Shown here: positions 51,608 through 60,499 of the stretch, piece after piece
How positions within the stretch are numbered: the stretch's first letter is position 1
Layout: every line of letters starts with the position of its first letter
Assembly: GCF_002797595.1 (NCBI RefSeq)
Contig: NZ_PGFE01000002.1
Location: forward strand, 248,001 to 312,000
Length of the DNA stretch: 64,000 nucleotides
From: Sediminihabitans luteus
Lineage (GTDB): Bacteria > Actinomycetota > Actinomycetes > Actinomycetales > Cellulomonadaceae
Direction of reading: 5' to 3'
The notes under the pieces: model-generated
Databases searched by the model: none
What the model saw: the letters and a program-made list of their open reading frames with translations, nothing else
What the model was told of the DNA's origin: nothing
Made by a program: the position numbers and the translations under genes

Positions 51608-52942
51608 ATGGACAGGCAGCAGGAGTTCGTCCTGAGGACGGTCGAGGAGCGCGACATCCGCTTCATCCGGCTCTGGTTCACCGACGTGCTCGGTGTGCTC
51701 AAGTCGGTCGCGGTCGCGCCGGCGGAGCTCGAGTCCGCCTTCAGCGAGGGCATCGGGTTCGACGGCAGCTCGATCCAGGGCTACACGCGCGTGTTCGAGT
51801 CGGACATGATCGCCAAGCCGGACCCGACGACGTTCCAGATCCTGCCGTGGCGGGGTGAGACGCACGGCACCGCGCGCATGTTCTGCGACATCCTCACGCC
51901 CGACGGCGAGCCCTCGCTCGCCGACACCCGCAACGTGCTCAAGCGCACGCTCGCCAAGGCCAGCGACAAGGGGTTCACGTTCTACACGCACCCCGAGGTC
52001 GAGTTCTACCTGTTCGAGGCGCTGCGCACCGACGGCCCGCTCGTGCCCGTCGACCAGGCCGGGTACTTCGACCACGTCGCGCGCGGGTCCGCGCACGACT
52101 TCCGCCGCGCCGCGATCACGATGCTCGAGTCGATGGGCATCTCGGTCGAGTTCTCCCACCACGAGGCGGGCCCCGGCCAGAACGAGATCGACCTGCGCTA
52201 CGCCGACGCGCTGACGACCGCCGACAACCTCATGACGTTCCGCACGGTCGTCAAGGAGGTCGCGCTCGAGCAGGGCGTGTTCGCGTCGTTCATGCCCAAG
52301 CCGCTCGCCGACCAGCCCGGCTCGGGCATGCACTCGCACCTGTCGCTCTTCGAGGGCGACCGCAACGCGTTCCACGAGCCCGGCGCGCAGTTCGAGCTGT
52401 CGAAGACCGCCCGACACTTCATGGCCGGCCTGCTGCACCACGCCGCCGAGATCACCGCCGTGACGAACCAGTACGTCAACTCGTACAAGCGGCTCTGGGG
52501 CGGCCAGGAGGCCCCGAGCTTCGTGTGCTGGGGGCACAACAACCGCTCCGCGCTCGTGCGCGTGCCCATGTACAAGCCGGGCAAGGGCGTGTCGTCACGC
52601 GTCGAGTTCCGTGCGGTCGACTCGGCCGCGAACCCCTACCTCGCGTACGCGGTGCTCCTCGCCGCGGGCCTGGCCGGGATCGAGAACGAGTACGAGCTGC
52701 CCGACCCGACCGAGGACGTCGTGTGGGACCTCACGCCGTCCGAGCGCAAGGCGCTCGGGATCCGGCCCCTGCCGCAGTCGCTCTCGGAGGCCATCGAGAT
52801 CATGGAGAGCTCCGAGCTCGTCGCCGAGACGCTCGGCGAGCACGTGTTCGACTACTTCCTGAAGAACAAGAAGCGTGAGTGGGACGACTACCGCGCGCAG
52901 GTCACGCCGTTCGAGCTGAAGCGATTCCTCCCGGTCCTGTGA
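51608..52942 (+). CDS. glnA2: type-I glutamine synthetase GlnA2
   Basis: Glu + NH3 + ATP to Gln, 444 aa. GS blocks: IGFDGSSIQGYTR near 49, FYTHPEVEFYLF near 125, NEIDLRYADALT near 193, SFMPKPLADQPGSGMHSH near 235 and KRLWGGQEAPSFVCWGHNNR near 295. At the adenylylation position the sequence reads DVVWDLTPSER (about 371-381), Trp where GlnA1 has Tyr. CAGGAT lies 6 nt before the ATG. Overlaps glnE by 4 bp, although it probably is not GlnE's substrate. Confidence 0.93.
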   Translation: MDRQQEFVLRTVEERDIRFIRLWFTDVLGVLKSVAVAPAELESAFSEGIGFDGSSIQGYTRVFESDMIAKPDPTTFQILPWRGETHGTARMFCDILTPDGEPSLADTRNVLKRTLAKASDKGFTFYTHPEVEFYLFEALRTDGPLVPVDQAGYFDHVARGSAHDFRRAAITMLESMGISVEFSHHEAGPGQNEIDLRYADALTTADNLMTFRTVVKEVALEQGVFASFMPKPLADQPGSGMHSHLSLFEGDRNAFHEPGAQFELSKTARHFMAGLLHHAAEITAVTNQYVNSYKRLWGGQEAPSFVCWGHNNRSALVRVPMYKPGKGVSSRVEFRAVDSAANPYLAYAVLLAAGLAGIENEYELPDPTEDVVWDLTPSERKALGIRPLPQSLSEAIEIMESSELVAETLGEHVFDYFLKNKKREWDDYRAQVTPFELKRFLPVL

Positions 52943-55900
52943 GCGCCGGCTCGTCCCGCCCCGGGGGCGGCCGCTCCACGACGCTCGTGGGGCGGCTGTC
53001 CCGCCTCGGCTTCGGTGACGCGACGCGCGCCGCGGGCCTGCTCGCCGACCCGGCGCTGGCACCCTACGTCGACGCCGCGCCCGACGAGTTCGTCGACGCG
53101 CTCGGCTGGGCGCCCGACCCCGACCTCGCCGTGCTCCAGCTCGTGCGCCTCGCCGAGGCGGCCACGGACGACGACGCCGCGACGTTGCGGGGTCTCGTCC
53201 AGGCCGCGGACGACGCGTCGCGGGCCGGGCAGGACCGCCTGCTCGCGGTCCTCGGCTCGTCGGTCGCGCTCGGCGACGAGATCGTGCGGCACCCCGCGCT
53301 CGTGCACGTGCTCGCCGACCCGGCGCCCGGTACGGGAGTCCCCGTCGGGGACGTGCGCTCCGAGCTCCTGCGCGCCGTGGGCGCCGACCCGGACGCACCC
53401 GTCCCGGTCGCCGAGCCCGGCGGCGAGGACGGCACCGCCGCGATGCGCCGGGCGTACCGGACCAGGCTGCTGCGCATCGCCGCGACCGACCTCACGTCGA
53501 CCGAGCCCCTGACCCGGCTGCCGGGCGTCGCGGCGGCCCTCGCCGACCTCGCGGCCGCGGCCCTCGAGGCGGCGCTCGCGGTGGCGCGGGCCGAGGTCGA
53601 GGGCCACGAGGCCGCGCGGATCGCGGTGCTCGGCATGGGCAAGACGGGCGGCCGCGAGCTCAACTACGTGTCCGACGTCGACGTGATCTACGTCGTCGAG
53701 CCCGCCGAGGGGCACACCGAGGAGGACGCGCTCGCGGTCGGCACCCGGCTCGCGACCCATCTCGCGCACGTGTGCTCGGGCACCGCGCCCGAGCCGCCGC
53801 TGTGGCCCGTGGACGCCGCGCTGCGCCCCGAGGGCAAGCAGGGCCCGCTGGTGCGCACCCTCGCGAGCCACGTCGCCTACTACGAGCGCTGGGCCAAGAC
53901 CTGGGAGTTCCAGGCGCTGCTCAAGGCGCGGCTCGTGGCCGGCGACGCCGCGCTCGGGGCGGCGTACCGCGAGGCCGTCGACCCGTTCGTCTGGCAGGCC
54001 GTCACGCGCGACAACTTCGTCGAGGACACCCAGGCGATGCGGCGACGCGTCGAGAACCACGTCCCTGCGGCCGAGGCCGACCGGCAGATCAAGCTGGGCA
54101 AGGGCGGCCTGCGCGACGTCGAGTTCACGGTGCAGCTGCTCCAGCTCGTGCACGGGCGCGCGGACGCGTTCATCCGCAGCCCCAACACGCTCACCGCGCT
54201 CGCCGACCTCACGGCGGGCGGCTACGTGGGCCGGGACCACGCCGCGCGTCTCGCGGTCTGCTACCGGTTCCTGCGCTCGCTCGAGCACCGCGTCCAGCTC
54301 TTCCGCCTGCGTCGCACGCACCTGGTGCCGACGAAGGTCGAGGAGCAGCGCACGCTCGCGCGGTCGCTCGGCATGCGGGCCGAGGGCGCCGAGGGACTCA
54401 TGGAAAGGTGGCGCGCCACGCGTCGCGAGGTGCGTGCGCTGCACGAGGAGATCTACTACCGACCCCTGCTGCCCGCCATGGCCCAGCTGACCGACGACGA
54501 GGTGCGTCTGACGCCCGAGGCGGTCAAGGCGCGCTTCGCGGCGATCGGCTACCGCGACCCGGCGGGCGCGTCGCGGCACGTGACCGCGCTGACCGAGGGC
54601 GTGAGCCGGCGCGCCGCGATCCAGCGCCAGCTGCTGCCCGTGATGCTCGGCTGGTTCGCCGAGGGCGCTGACCCGGACGAGGGTCTGCTCGCGTTCCGCA
54701 AGCTCTCGGAGGAGCTCGGCACGACCCCGTGGTACCTCAAGCTGCTGCGCGACTCGGGCACCGCGGCCGAGCGCCTCGCGCTGCTGCTCGCCAACTCCCG
54801 GTACGCGGCCGAGGCGTTCACGCGCACCCCGGAGGCCGTGCGCTGGCTCGCGGACGACGCCGAGCTCGAGCCCCGCGGGCCCGAACGCCTTGCGACCGAG
54901 ACCGACGCGATCCTCACCCGGGCGCAGGACCCGGACCGCGCGACGACGCTGCTGCGCGCGGTGCGGCGCCGCGAGCTCGGCCGCACCGCCGCGGCGGAGA
55001 TCCTGGGCGTGCTCGACCCGGTCGGTGCGGCCCGCGCGATCTCCGACGCGGCCGACCCGGTGCTCGTGGGCGGACTGCGCATCGCCGAGCACCTCGCCAA
55101 GGTCGAGCGCGACATCGACCCGCGCGAGCCCGGACCGGCGCGCATGCTCGTGGTCGCGATGGGTCGACTCGGCGGGCAGGAGATGGGCTACGGCTCGGAC
55201 GCCGACGTGCTGTTCGTGCACGACCCGGCGGACGGGGTCGACGACACGACCGCCCAGAAGTACGCGACGAGCGTCGCGACCACGTTCCAGAAACTCCTCA
55301 ACGGCGTCGGGCCCGAGCCCGCCCTGCCCGTCGACGCCGACCTGCGCCCCGAGGGCCGCAACGGGCCGCTCTCGCGGTCGCTCGCCTCGTACGCCGAGTA
55401 CTACGGGCGGTGGTCGAGCGCGTGGGAGAGCCAGGCCCTCCTACGGGCGCGTCCCGTCGCGGGCGACGTCGACCTCGGACGCCGGTTCGTGACCCTCGTC
55501 GACCCGCTGCGGTACCCCGAGGGCGGGATCAACACCGCGACCGTGCGGGAGATCCGACGGATCAAGGCGCGCGTCGAGGCCGAGCGGCTCCCGCGCGGCG
55601 TCGAGCCCGCGCGGCACCTCAAGCTCGGGCGCGGGGGAGTCTCGGACGTCGAGTGGACGGTACAGGTGCTCCAGCTCCAGCACGCGCACGCCGTGCCGGC
55701 CCTGCGCACCACCGCGACGATCGCGGCGCTGCGCGCGGCCGCCGACGCGGGACTCGTCGACGCGGACGACGCCGACGTGCTCGCCGCGGCCTGGCACCTG
55801 GCCTCACGGCTGCGCAGCGCGGTCGTGCTGCTCACGGGCCGCACGGGTGGGCGCAACGCCGACCTGCTGCCGCACGACCACCAGCTCCTGGGTGGTCTGG

Positions 55901-56010
55901 CACGGCTCCTGGACGTCGACGGCAACGGCTCCGAGCTCGAGGAGCTCTACCTGCGCACCACGCGGCGCGCCCGCGCGGTGGTCGAGCGCGTGTTCTACGG
56001 CGAGGACTGA
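52939..56010 (+). CDS. glnE: glutamine synthetase adenylyltransferase/deadenylase
   Basis: Switches GlnA1 off and on by adenylylating its Tyr, 1023 aa. Two nucleotidyltransferase domains: the N-terminal deadenylase with LGMGKTGGRELNYVSDVDVI near 232-251 and the C-terminal adenylylase with AMGRLGGQEMGYGSDADVL near 738-756, each followed by a GlnD-like helical region (YYERWAKTWEFQALLKAR and YYGRWSSAWESQALLRAR). GTG start overlaps glnA2. Confidence 0.96.
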   Translation: MSAGSSRPGGGRSTTLVGRLSRLGFGDATRAAGLLADPALAPYVDAAPDEFVDALGWAPDPDLAVLQLVRLAEAATDDDAATLRGLVQAADDASRAGQDRLLAVLGSSVALGDEIVRHPALVHVLADPAPGTGVPVGDVRSELLRAVGADPDAPVPVAEPGGEDGTAAMRRAYRTRLLRIAATDLTSTEPLTRLPGVAAALADLAAAALEAALAVARAEVEGHEAARIAVLGMGKTGGRELNYVSDVDVIYVVEPAEGHTEEDALAVGTRLATHLAHVCSGTAPEPPLWPVDAALRPEGKQGPLVRTLASHVAYYERWAKTWEFQALLKARLVAGDAALGAAYREAVDPFVWQAVTRDNFVEDTQAMRRRVENHVPAAEADRQIKLGKGGLRDVEFTVQLLQLVHGRADAFIRSPNTLTALADLTAGGYVGRDHAARLAVCYRFLRSLEHRVQLFRLRRTHLVPTKVEEQRTLARSLGMRAEGAEGLMERWRATRREVRALHEEIYYRPLLPAMAQLTDDEVRLTPEAVKARFAAIGYRDPAGASRHVTALTEGVSRRAAIQRQLLPVMLGWFAEGADPDEGLLAFRKLSEELGTTPWYLKLLRDSGTAAERLALLLANSRYAAEAFTRTPEAVRWLADDAELEPRGPERLATETDAILTRAQDPDRATTLLRAVRRRELGRTAAAEILGVLDPVGAARAISDAADPVLVGGLRIAEHLAKVERDIDPREPGPARMLVVAMGRLGGQEMGYGSDADVLFVHDPADGVDDTTAQKYATSVATTFQKLLNGVGPEPALPVDADLRPEGRNGPLSRSLASYAEYYGRWSSAWESQALLRARPVAGDVDLGRRFVTLVDPLRYPEGGINTATVREIRRIKARVEAERLPRGVEPARHLKLGRGGVSDVEWTVQVLQLQHAHAVPALRTTATIAALRAAADAGLVDADDADVLAAAWHLASRLRSAVVLLTGRTGGRNADLLPHDHQLLGGLARLLDVDGNGSELEELYLRTTRRARAVVERVFYGED

Positions 56011-56465
56011 GCGCCAGGGCCGGCGGCATCGTCGTCGGTCCCTTCGCCGTCGGTCGGGTCCGCCGCGCCGGACGCCGCGCCACCGAGCCCGGCGACGATC
56101 CGCACGGTCTCCTCGGCACGGTCGACCGGCACGAGCACGTGGTCGTGGTAGCGCGCCGCGACGACGTTGGCGCTGATCCCCGCGGCGGCGAGCGCACCGG
56201 CGACCGCCGCCGTGAGGCCGACCGCGTCGAGCGCCGAGTGGACGCTCAGCGAGATCCAGGCGCCCACGAAGTCGTAGGCCAGCCCGGCGGCGTCCGCGTC
56301 CTCGCGACGGATCAGCAGCGACAGGCCCTCGTCCTCGACGAACGTCGCGAGCGGCACGACACCCGCCGGGACGTCGCCCGTGACGAAGACCCAGGTGCCG
56401 TCGCGCAGGACGGGCTCGACCGAGCGCAGCAGGGTCGCGAGGTCGTGCTCGCCCGCGCTGCTCAC
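55995..56465 (-). CDS. ACT-domain protein
   Basis: 156 aa. Two tandem ACT-like halves: DGTWVFVTGDV near 22 with LATFVEDEGLSLLI, then FVGAWISLSVHSALDAVGLTAAVAGAL near 66 and AARYHDHVLVPVDRAEETV near 104. Resembles ACT proteins seen beside VOC enzymes. The C-terminal tail is low complexity. Its last 16 bp overlap the glnE 3' end on the other strand. GTG overlaps the VOC gene stop by 4 bp. Confidence 0.82.
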   Translation of the reverse strand: MSSAGEHDLATLLRSVEPVLRDGTWVFVTGDVPAGVVPLATFVEDEGLSLLIRREDADAAGLAYDFVGAWISLSVHSALDAVGLTAAVAGALAAAGISANVVAARYHDHVLVPVDRAEETVRIVAGLGGAASGAADPTDGEGTDDDAAGPGAQSSP

Positions 56466-56884
56466 GCGCGCTTCTGGTTGAACCGCAGCATGTTGCCCGA
56501 CGGGTCGCGGAACGCGCAGTCGCGCACGCCGTACGGCTGGTCGACGGGCTCCTGCAGCACCTCGGCGCCCGCGGAACGGATGCGCTCGAACGTCGCGTCG
56601 ACGTCGGCGGTCGTGAAGTTCACGGCACGCAGCAGTCCCTTGGCGAGCAGCCCGTCCATGGCCCGCTTGTCCGCCTCGGCGGCGTTCGGGTCGGCGAGCG
56701 GCGGCTCGAGCACGATGTCGACGTCGGGCTGGTCGGGCGACCCGACGGTCACCCAGCGCATGTTCTCGAAGCCGACGTCGTTGCGAACCTCGAGCCCGAG
56801 GACGTCCCGGTAGAACGGGATCGCGAGGTCGTGGTCGTGGACCGCGACGAAGCACTGGGCGAGGGCGATGGTGGGGTTCGTCAT
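56462..56884 (-). CDS. VOC (glyoxalase-like) protein
   Basis: 140 aa. Vicinal-oxygen-chelate fold: CFVAVHDHDLAIPFYRDVLGLEVR near 11-34, RWVTVGSPDQPDVDIVL near 43 and VRDCAFRDPSGNMLRF near 122. Metal ligands are not all the glyoxalase-I set, so catalysis is uncertain. TAGCGT lies 7 nt before the ATG, within the end of the AraC gene. Confidence 0.85.
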   Translation of the reverse strand: MTNPTIALAQCFVAVHDHDLAIPFYRDVLGLEVRNDVGFENMRWVTVGSPDQPDVDIVLEPPLADPNAAEADKRAMDGLLAKGLLRAVNFTTADVDATFERIRSAGAEVLQEPVDQPYGVRDCAFRDPSGNMLRFNQKRA

Positions 56885-56891
56885 GCCCACG

Positions 56892-56897
56892 ACGCTA
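56892..56897 (-). promoter_or_regulatory. -10 element for leaderless VOC mRNA
   Basis: Minus-strand TAGCGT ends 7 nt before the ATG at 56884. Its first three bases are the stop codon of the frameshifted AraC gene. Confidence 0.5.
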
Positions 56898-57327
56898 CGC
56901 GCGCCGTGGGTGCTGTGCTTCTCGATTCCTGACCGGTCGGGTCGCGACCTTGGCCACGCACGCCGGCACCGGGGCGCCGTGCGCGTGGTCGCGCGCGCGG
57001 TACGCGCTCGGACTCTCGCCCACGAGCCCGGTGAAGCGGGAGCTGAACGACCCGAGCGAGGTGCAGCCGACCGCCATGCACACGTCCGTGACCGAGAGGT
57101 CGCCCCCGGCGCAGCAGCGCCTTGGCCCGCTCGATCCGGCGGGTCATCAGGTAGGCGTACGGCGTCTCGCCGTACGCCGCCAGGAAGCTCCGGAAGAAGT
57201 GACCCGGCGACATCAGGGCCACGCGCGCGAGCGCGGGCACGTCGAGCGGCTCGGCGTAGTCGCGGTCCATGGTGTCGCGCGCGCGACGCAGCCGGACGAG
57301 GTCGTCGAGGTCGGTGCGCGCGCTCAC
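56895..57327 (-). pseudogene. AraC-family regulator with a +1 frameshift
   Basis: The first frame (GTG 57327) encodes a good AraC helix-turn-helix start (ALARVALMSPGHFFRSFLA, ETPYAYLMTRRIERAKALL), then loses homology after LLRR. The other frame resumes with the second helix-turn-helix (VCMAVGCTSLGSFSSRF, GESPSAYRARD) and ends at 56895. Removing one G from the minus-strand run GGGGG (plus strand 57103-57107) joins both into about 143 residues. So this is either a real frameshift, a programmed or phase-variable slip, or a sequencing error. Directly upstream of the VOC and ACT genes it probably regulated. Confidence 0.85.
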
Positions 57328-57360
57328 GCTCCCAGCCTGGCACGGACCGTGCGCGGACGC

Positions 57361-57402
57361 GACGACGGCGCCCCCACCCCGGAGGGTGAGGGCGCCGTCG
57401 TC
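57361..57402. terminator. terminator after glnA1
   Basis: A 19-bp stem with one mismatch (57361-57379 with 57384-57402) and 4-nt loop cgga, about 55 bp past the glnA1 stop on the minus strand. Confidence 0.75.
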
Positions 57403-57427
57403 AGGCTCGTGGCTCGCGCCACGACAT

Positions 57428-57459
57428 CGGGGTCCGGTCAGGCGACCGGGGTCCGATCA
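57428..57459 (-). repeat. duplicated glnA1 gene end
   Basis: The 13-mer cggggtccgatca at 57447-57459, which carries the glnA1 stop, recurs as cggggtccggtca at 57428-57440 (12 of 13 identical, 19-bp period). The copy brings a second TGA on the minus strand. Confidence 0.7.
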
Positions 57460-58881
57460 GATGTCGTAGTAGAGCTCGAACTCGTGGGGGTGCGGGCGCA
57501 GACGGATCGGGTCGATCTCGTTGGAGCGCTTGTAGTCGATCCAGGTCGAGATGAGGTCCTCGGTGAACACGTCACCCTGCGTGAGGAACTCGTGGTCGGC
57601 CTCGAGCGAGTCGAGGGCCTCGCCGAGCGAGGCCGGGACCTGCTGGATCGCGGCGTGCTCCTCGGGGGGCAGCTCGTAGAGGTCCTTGTCGACCGGCTCC
57701 GGCGGCTCGATGCGGTTCTTGATGCCGTCGATGCCGGCGAGCAGCTGCGCGGCGAACGCGAGGTACGGGTTGGCCGACGGGTCCGGCACGCGGAACTCGA
57801 CGCGCTTGGCCTTCGGGTTGTCACCGGTGATCGGGATGCGGATGCACGCCGAACGGTTACGGGCCGAGTAGACGAGGTTCACGGGAGCCTCGTAGCCCGG
57901 GACCAGGCGGTGGTACGAGTTCACCGACGGGTTCGTGAACGCGAGCAGCGAGGGGGCGTGCTTGAGCAGGCCGCCGATGTACCAGCGCGCGATGTCCGAG
58001 AGACCGCCGTAGCCCTTCTCGTCGTAGAACAGCGGCTCGCCGTCCTTCCAGAGGGACTGGTGCGAGTGCATGCCCGAGCCGTTGTCGCCGAAGATCGGCT
58101 TCGGCATGAAGGTGACCGACTTGCCGGCCTCCCACGCGGTGTTCTTGATGACGTACTTGAACTTCATCAGGTCGTCCGCGGCCGCGGTCAGCGTGCTGAA
58201 GCGGTAGTTGATCTCCTGCTGGCCGGCGGTGCCCACCTCGTGGTGCGCGCGCTCGACGTCCAGGCCGACCGCCGCGAGCTGCGCGCACATCTCGTCACGC
58301 AGGTCGGCGAACTGGTCGTTGGGGGAGACGGGGAAGTAGCCGCCCTTGTAGCGAGTCTTGTAGCCCTTGTTGCCACCCTCCTCGACGCGGCCCGTGTTCC
58401 AGGCGGCCTCGACGGAGTCGATGTGGTAGTAGGACTCGTTCTGCGACGTCTTGAAGCGCACGTCGTCGAACACGTAGAACTCGGCCTCGGGGGCGAAGAA
58501 CGCGGTGTCCGCGATGCCCGTCGACTTGAGGTACGCCTCGGCCTTGGCCGCGATGTTGCGCGGGTCGCGCGAGTACGCCTCGTTCGTGAACGGGTCCACG
58601 ATCGAGAAGTTGACGATCAGCGTCTTGCGCTTGCGGTACGGGTCGACGTACGCGGTCGTCACGTCGGGGATGAGCTTCATGTCGGACTCGTGGATGGCCT
58701 GGAAGCCACGGATCGACGAGCCGTCGAACATCATCCCGTCGGTGAACGCGGAGTCCTCGAACTGCGCGATCGGGATGTTGAAGTGCTGCATCACGCCCGG
58801 CAGGTCACAGAACCGGACGTCGACGAACTCGACACCCTCGCTCTTCGTGAAGGCGATTGCCTCCTCGGCAGTCTGGAACAT
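57457..58881 (-). CDS. glnA: type-I glutamine synthetase GlnA1
   Basis: Main ammonium-assimilating enzyme, 474 aa. [12 protein letters not shown] near 49, [12 protein letters not shown] near 127, [12 protein letters not shown] near 265, [20 protein letters not shown] near 325 and NRSACIRIP. The adenylylation site [10 protein letters not shown] is intact (Tyr near 400), so GlnE can regulate it. AAGGAG 6 nt before the ATG; leader of roughly 60 nt. GlnR box upstream. Confidence 0.97.
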   Translation of the reverse strand: MFQTAEEAIAFTKSEGVEFVDVRFCDLPGVMQHFNIPIAQFEDSAFTDGMMFDGSSIRGFQAIHESDMKLIPDVTTAYVDPYRKRKTLIVNFSIVDPFTNEAYSRDPRNIAAKAEAYLKSTGIADTAFFAPEAEFYVFDDVRFKTSQNESYYHIDSVEAAWNTGRVEEGGNKGYKTRYKGGYFPVSPNDQFADLRDEMCAQLAAVGLDVERAHHEVGTAGQQEINYRFSTLTAAADDLMKFKYVIKNTAWEAGKSVTFMPKPIFGDNGSGMHSHQSLWKDGEPLFYDEKGYGGLSDIARWYIGGLLKHAPSLLAFTNPSVNSYHRLVPGYEAPVNLVYSARNRSACIRIPITGDNPKAKRVEFRVPDPSANPYLAFAAQLLAGIDGIKNRIEPPEPVDKDLYELPPEEHAAIQQVPASLGEALDSLEADHEFLTQGDVFTEDLISTWIDYKRSNEIDPIRLRPHPHEFELYYDI

Positions 58882-58953
58882 CCACTACTCCTTGATCGAC
58901 GGTGCCAGCCGTGTGCTGGTCGACCTAAGCCGACTCGAACCTAGGCCGGGGTG

Positions 58954-58991
58954 GTTACCCCGGCGTGTACCGAGTGTTTCCGCCAGGTTAC
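58954..58991 (-). promoter_or_regulatory. GlnR box upstream of glnA1
   Basis: On the minus strand four pentamers are spaced by exactly six bases: GTAAC, GAAAC, TACAC, GTAAC. This is the gTnAC-n6-GaAAC double site bound by actinobacterial GlnR. It lies 73-110 bp upstream of the glnA1 ATG and just upstream of a possible -10, TAGGTT (plus strand 58938-58943). Expected effect is nitrogen-dependent control. Confidence 0.75.
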
Positions 58992-59087
58992 GAGGCGTCC
59001 TAGCATGTGACATTCTCGTCTCACGGCCTGAGCGCAGGCTGGGCGAGGGGCGGACGGCGCCCGGGACCTCGCGCGGACCGCGCGTCG

Positions 59088-59093
59088 TAGGCT
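59088..59093 (+). promoter_or_regulatory. -10 element for leaderless RDD gene
   Basis: TAGGCT is followed by 6 nt (gggcgc) and the GTG at 59100. Confidence 0.6.
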
Positions 59094-59099
59094 GGGCGC

Positions 59100-59561
59100 G
59101 TGGCATCACGTGAAGATCTCGGATCCTGGCTCGACGGTACCCCGCGGGACCCCGACGGCGGACACGGCGTCCGGCTCGGGCTCCCCGCGCAGGGCCCGGG
59201 CTCGCTCGCGACCCTCGGCCCCCGCGTCGGCGGGCTCGTCGTGGACTGGGTCGTGGCGACGCTCGTCGCGTACGTCCTCACCGGGGGCGGTTCGCTGCTC
59301 GAGGTGCCGCCCGGATGGCAGCTCGGGGTCTTCGCCGGCATGACGTTCCTGCTCGTGGCGACCGTCGGCGGGACGCTCGGGCACCGCCTGCTCGGGATGC
59401 AGGTGCGCGTGCTCGGGGCCCCCCGCGGGGCCGTCGGCCTCTGGCGCGCCGCGGTGCGGACCGTCCTGCTGTGCCTCGTCATCCCCGCCGTGGTCTGGGA
59501 CCGGGACGGTCGTGGGGTGCACGACCGCGCGGCCGGCACCGTGCTGCTGCGCACCCGCTGA
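59100..59561 (+). CDS. RDD-family membrane protein
   Basis: 153 aa. Arg-Asp pattern of the family: GPRVGGLVVDWVVATLVAY near 39-57 (first span), LGVFAGMTFLLVATVGGTLG near 75 (second span), RVLGAPRGAVGLWRAAVRTVLL near 102 (third), and DRDGRGVHDRAAGTVLL near 133. Three membrane spans. Function unknown. Confidence 0.88.
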   Translation: MASREDLGSWLDGTPRDPDGGHGVRLGLPAQGPGSLATLGPRVGGLVVDWVVATLVAYVLTGGGSLLEVPPGWQLGVFAGMTFLLVATVGGTLGHRLLGMQVRVLGAPRGAVGLWRAAVRTVLLCLVIPAVVWDRDGRGVHDRAAGTVLLRTR

Positions 59562-59600
59562 ACGAGGCGGGACGCACCCCGCACCGCACGCGAGGACGAC

Positions 59601-59632
59601 GCAGGGCACGCACCCGAAGGTGCGTGCCCTGC
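59601..59632. terminator. bidirectional terminator after RDD gene
   Basis: Perfect 14-bp stem (59601-59614 with 59619-59632) closed by a cgaa tetraloop, between the convergent RDD and DUF4191 genes. Confidence 0.8.
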
Positions 59633-59725
59633 ATCGAACTGCACTGCTTCGTCATGCCCTGCGTCACGTGACGTGTCTCGTCGTCCTGCGACGTCGTGCT
59701 CCCGTGCGACGACGGGCCGCGGCGG

Positions 59726-60454
59726 CTACCGGCCCTTCATGCCCTTGCGGTCGGGGCGCGCACGCATCGGGTCGACGCCCTTGGGGATCGGGAGCTTCGC
59801 GCCGCCGAGCGCGCGCAGGCGCTTGTTGACCTCGCCGAGCTCGGCCTTGGTGAGCGTCGGCTTGAGCTTCTGGACGGTGCGCGCGATCTTCATGAGCGGC
59901 ACCTGCCCCTCGTCGTTGCCGCACTCGACGACCGTCACGGGGACGTTCGGCAGCACGCGGTTGATGCGCTTCTTCTCGGACGTCGTGAGCCGCTTGACGC
60001 GCGTGCTCGGACCCTCGGTCACGAGCACGACGCCCGCGCGCCCGACGCCGCGGAACACCGCGTCCTTGGTGCGGGGGTCGAACGCGACGGGCTCGTCGTC
60101 GAACGACCAGCCGCGGCGGATCGTGCCGAGGGCGGCGCGCGAGGCCCCGCTCTGCCCCTCGATCTGCCCGTACGCGGCGCGCTCGGCGCGACGCGTGAGG
60201 ATGAACATCGCTCCGAGGAGCGAGAACGGGAGGCCGACGATCGTCATGTAGATCGGGTGGCCCCAGGCCAGGCCGATGCCCACCGCGATGACCATGATCG
60301 CGGCGAAGACGCCGAGCATGACCCACGTGACCATGGGGTCGCGCTTGCGGGTCATCTGGTACGCCGACCACACCTGGTGGTACCAGCGCTGCTTCTTGAC
60401 CTTCTTCGGCTTCGCGTCCTGCGACGCGGACGTGTCAGTGTTCTTGCGGGCCAT
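59726..60454 (-). CDS. DUF4191 membrane protein
   Basis: 242 aa. A Lys-rich N-terminus (KPKKVKKQRWYHQVWSAYQM near 16-35), two spans near 44-65 and 68-86 (VTWVMLGVFAAIMVIAVGIG; IYMTIVGLPFSLLGAMFIL), then a soluble basic domain with TEGPSTRVKRLTTSEKKRI near 146. Conserved next to lipA in actinobacteria, which suggests but does not prove a link to lipoate metabolism. TAGACT lies 8 nt before the ATG. Confidence 0.88.
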   Translation of the reverse strand: MARKNTDTSASQDAKPKKVKKQRWYHQVWSAYQMTRKRDPMVTWVMLGVFAAIMVIAVGIGLAWGHPIYMTIVGLPFSLLGAMFILTRRAERAAYGQIEGQSGASRAALGTIRRGWSFDDEPVAFDPRTKDAVFRGVGRAGVVLVTEGPSTRVKRLTTSEKKRINRVLPNVPVTVVECGNDEGQVPLMKIARTVQKLKPTLTKAELGEVNKRLRALGGAKLPIPKGVDPMRARPDRKGMKGR

Positions 60455-60499
60455 GGGACCAGAGTCTAGTGCCGCGCGCGGGTGCCCTGCGTCGGCGCG

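Noticed and set aside
52888-55221. A 777-codon minus-strand frame across glnE
   Set aside because: Composition is typical of antisense reading of a GC-rich gene; glnE itself has complete domains.
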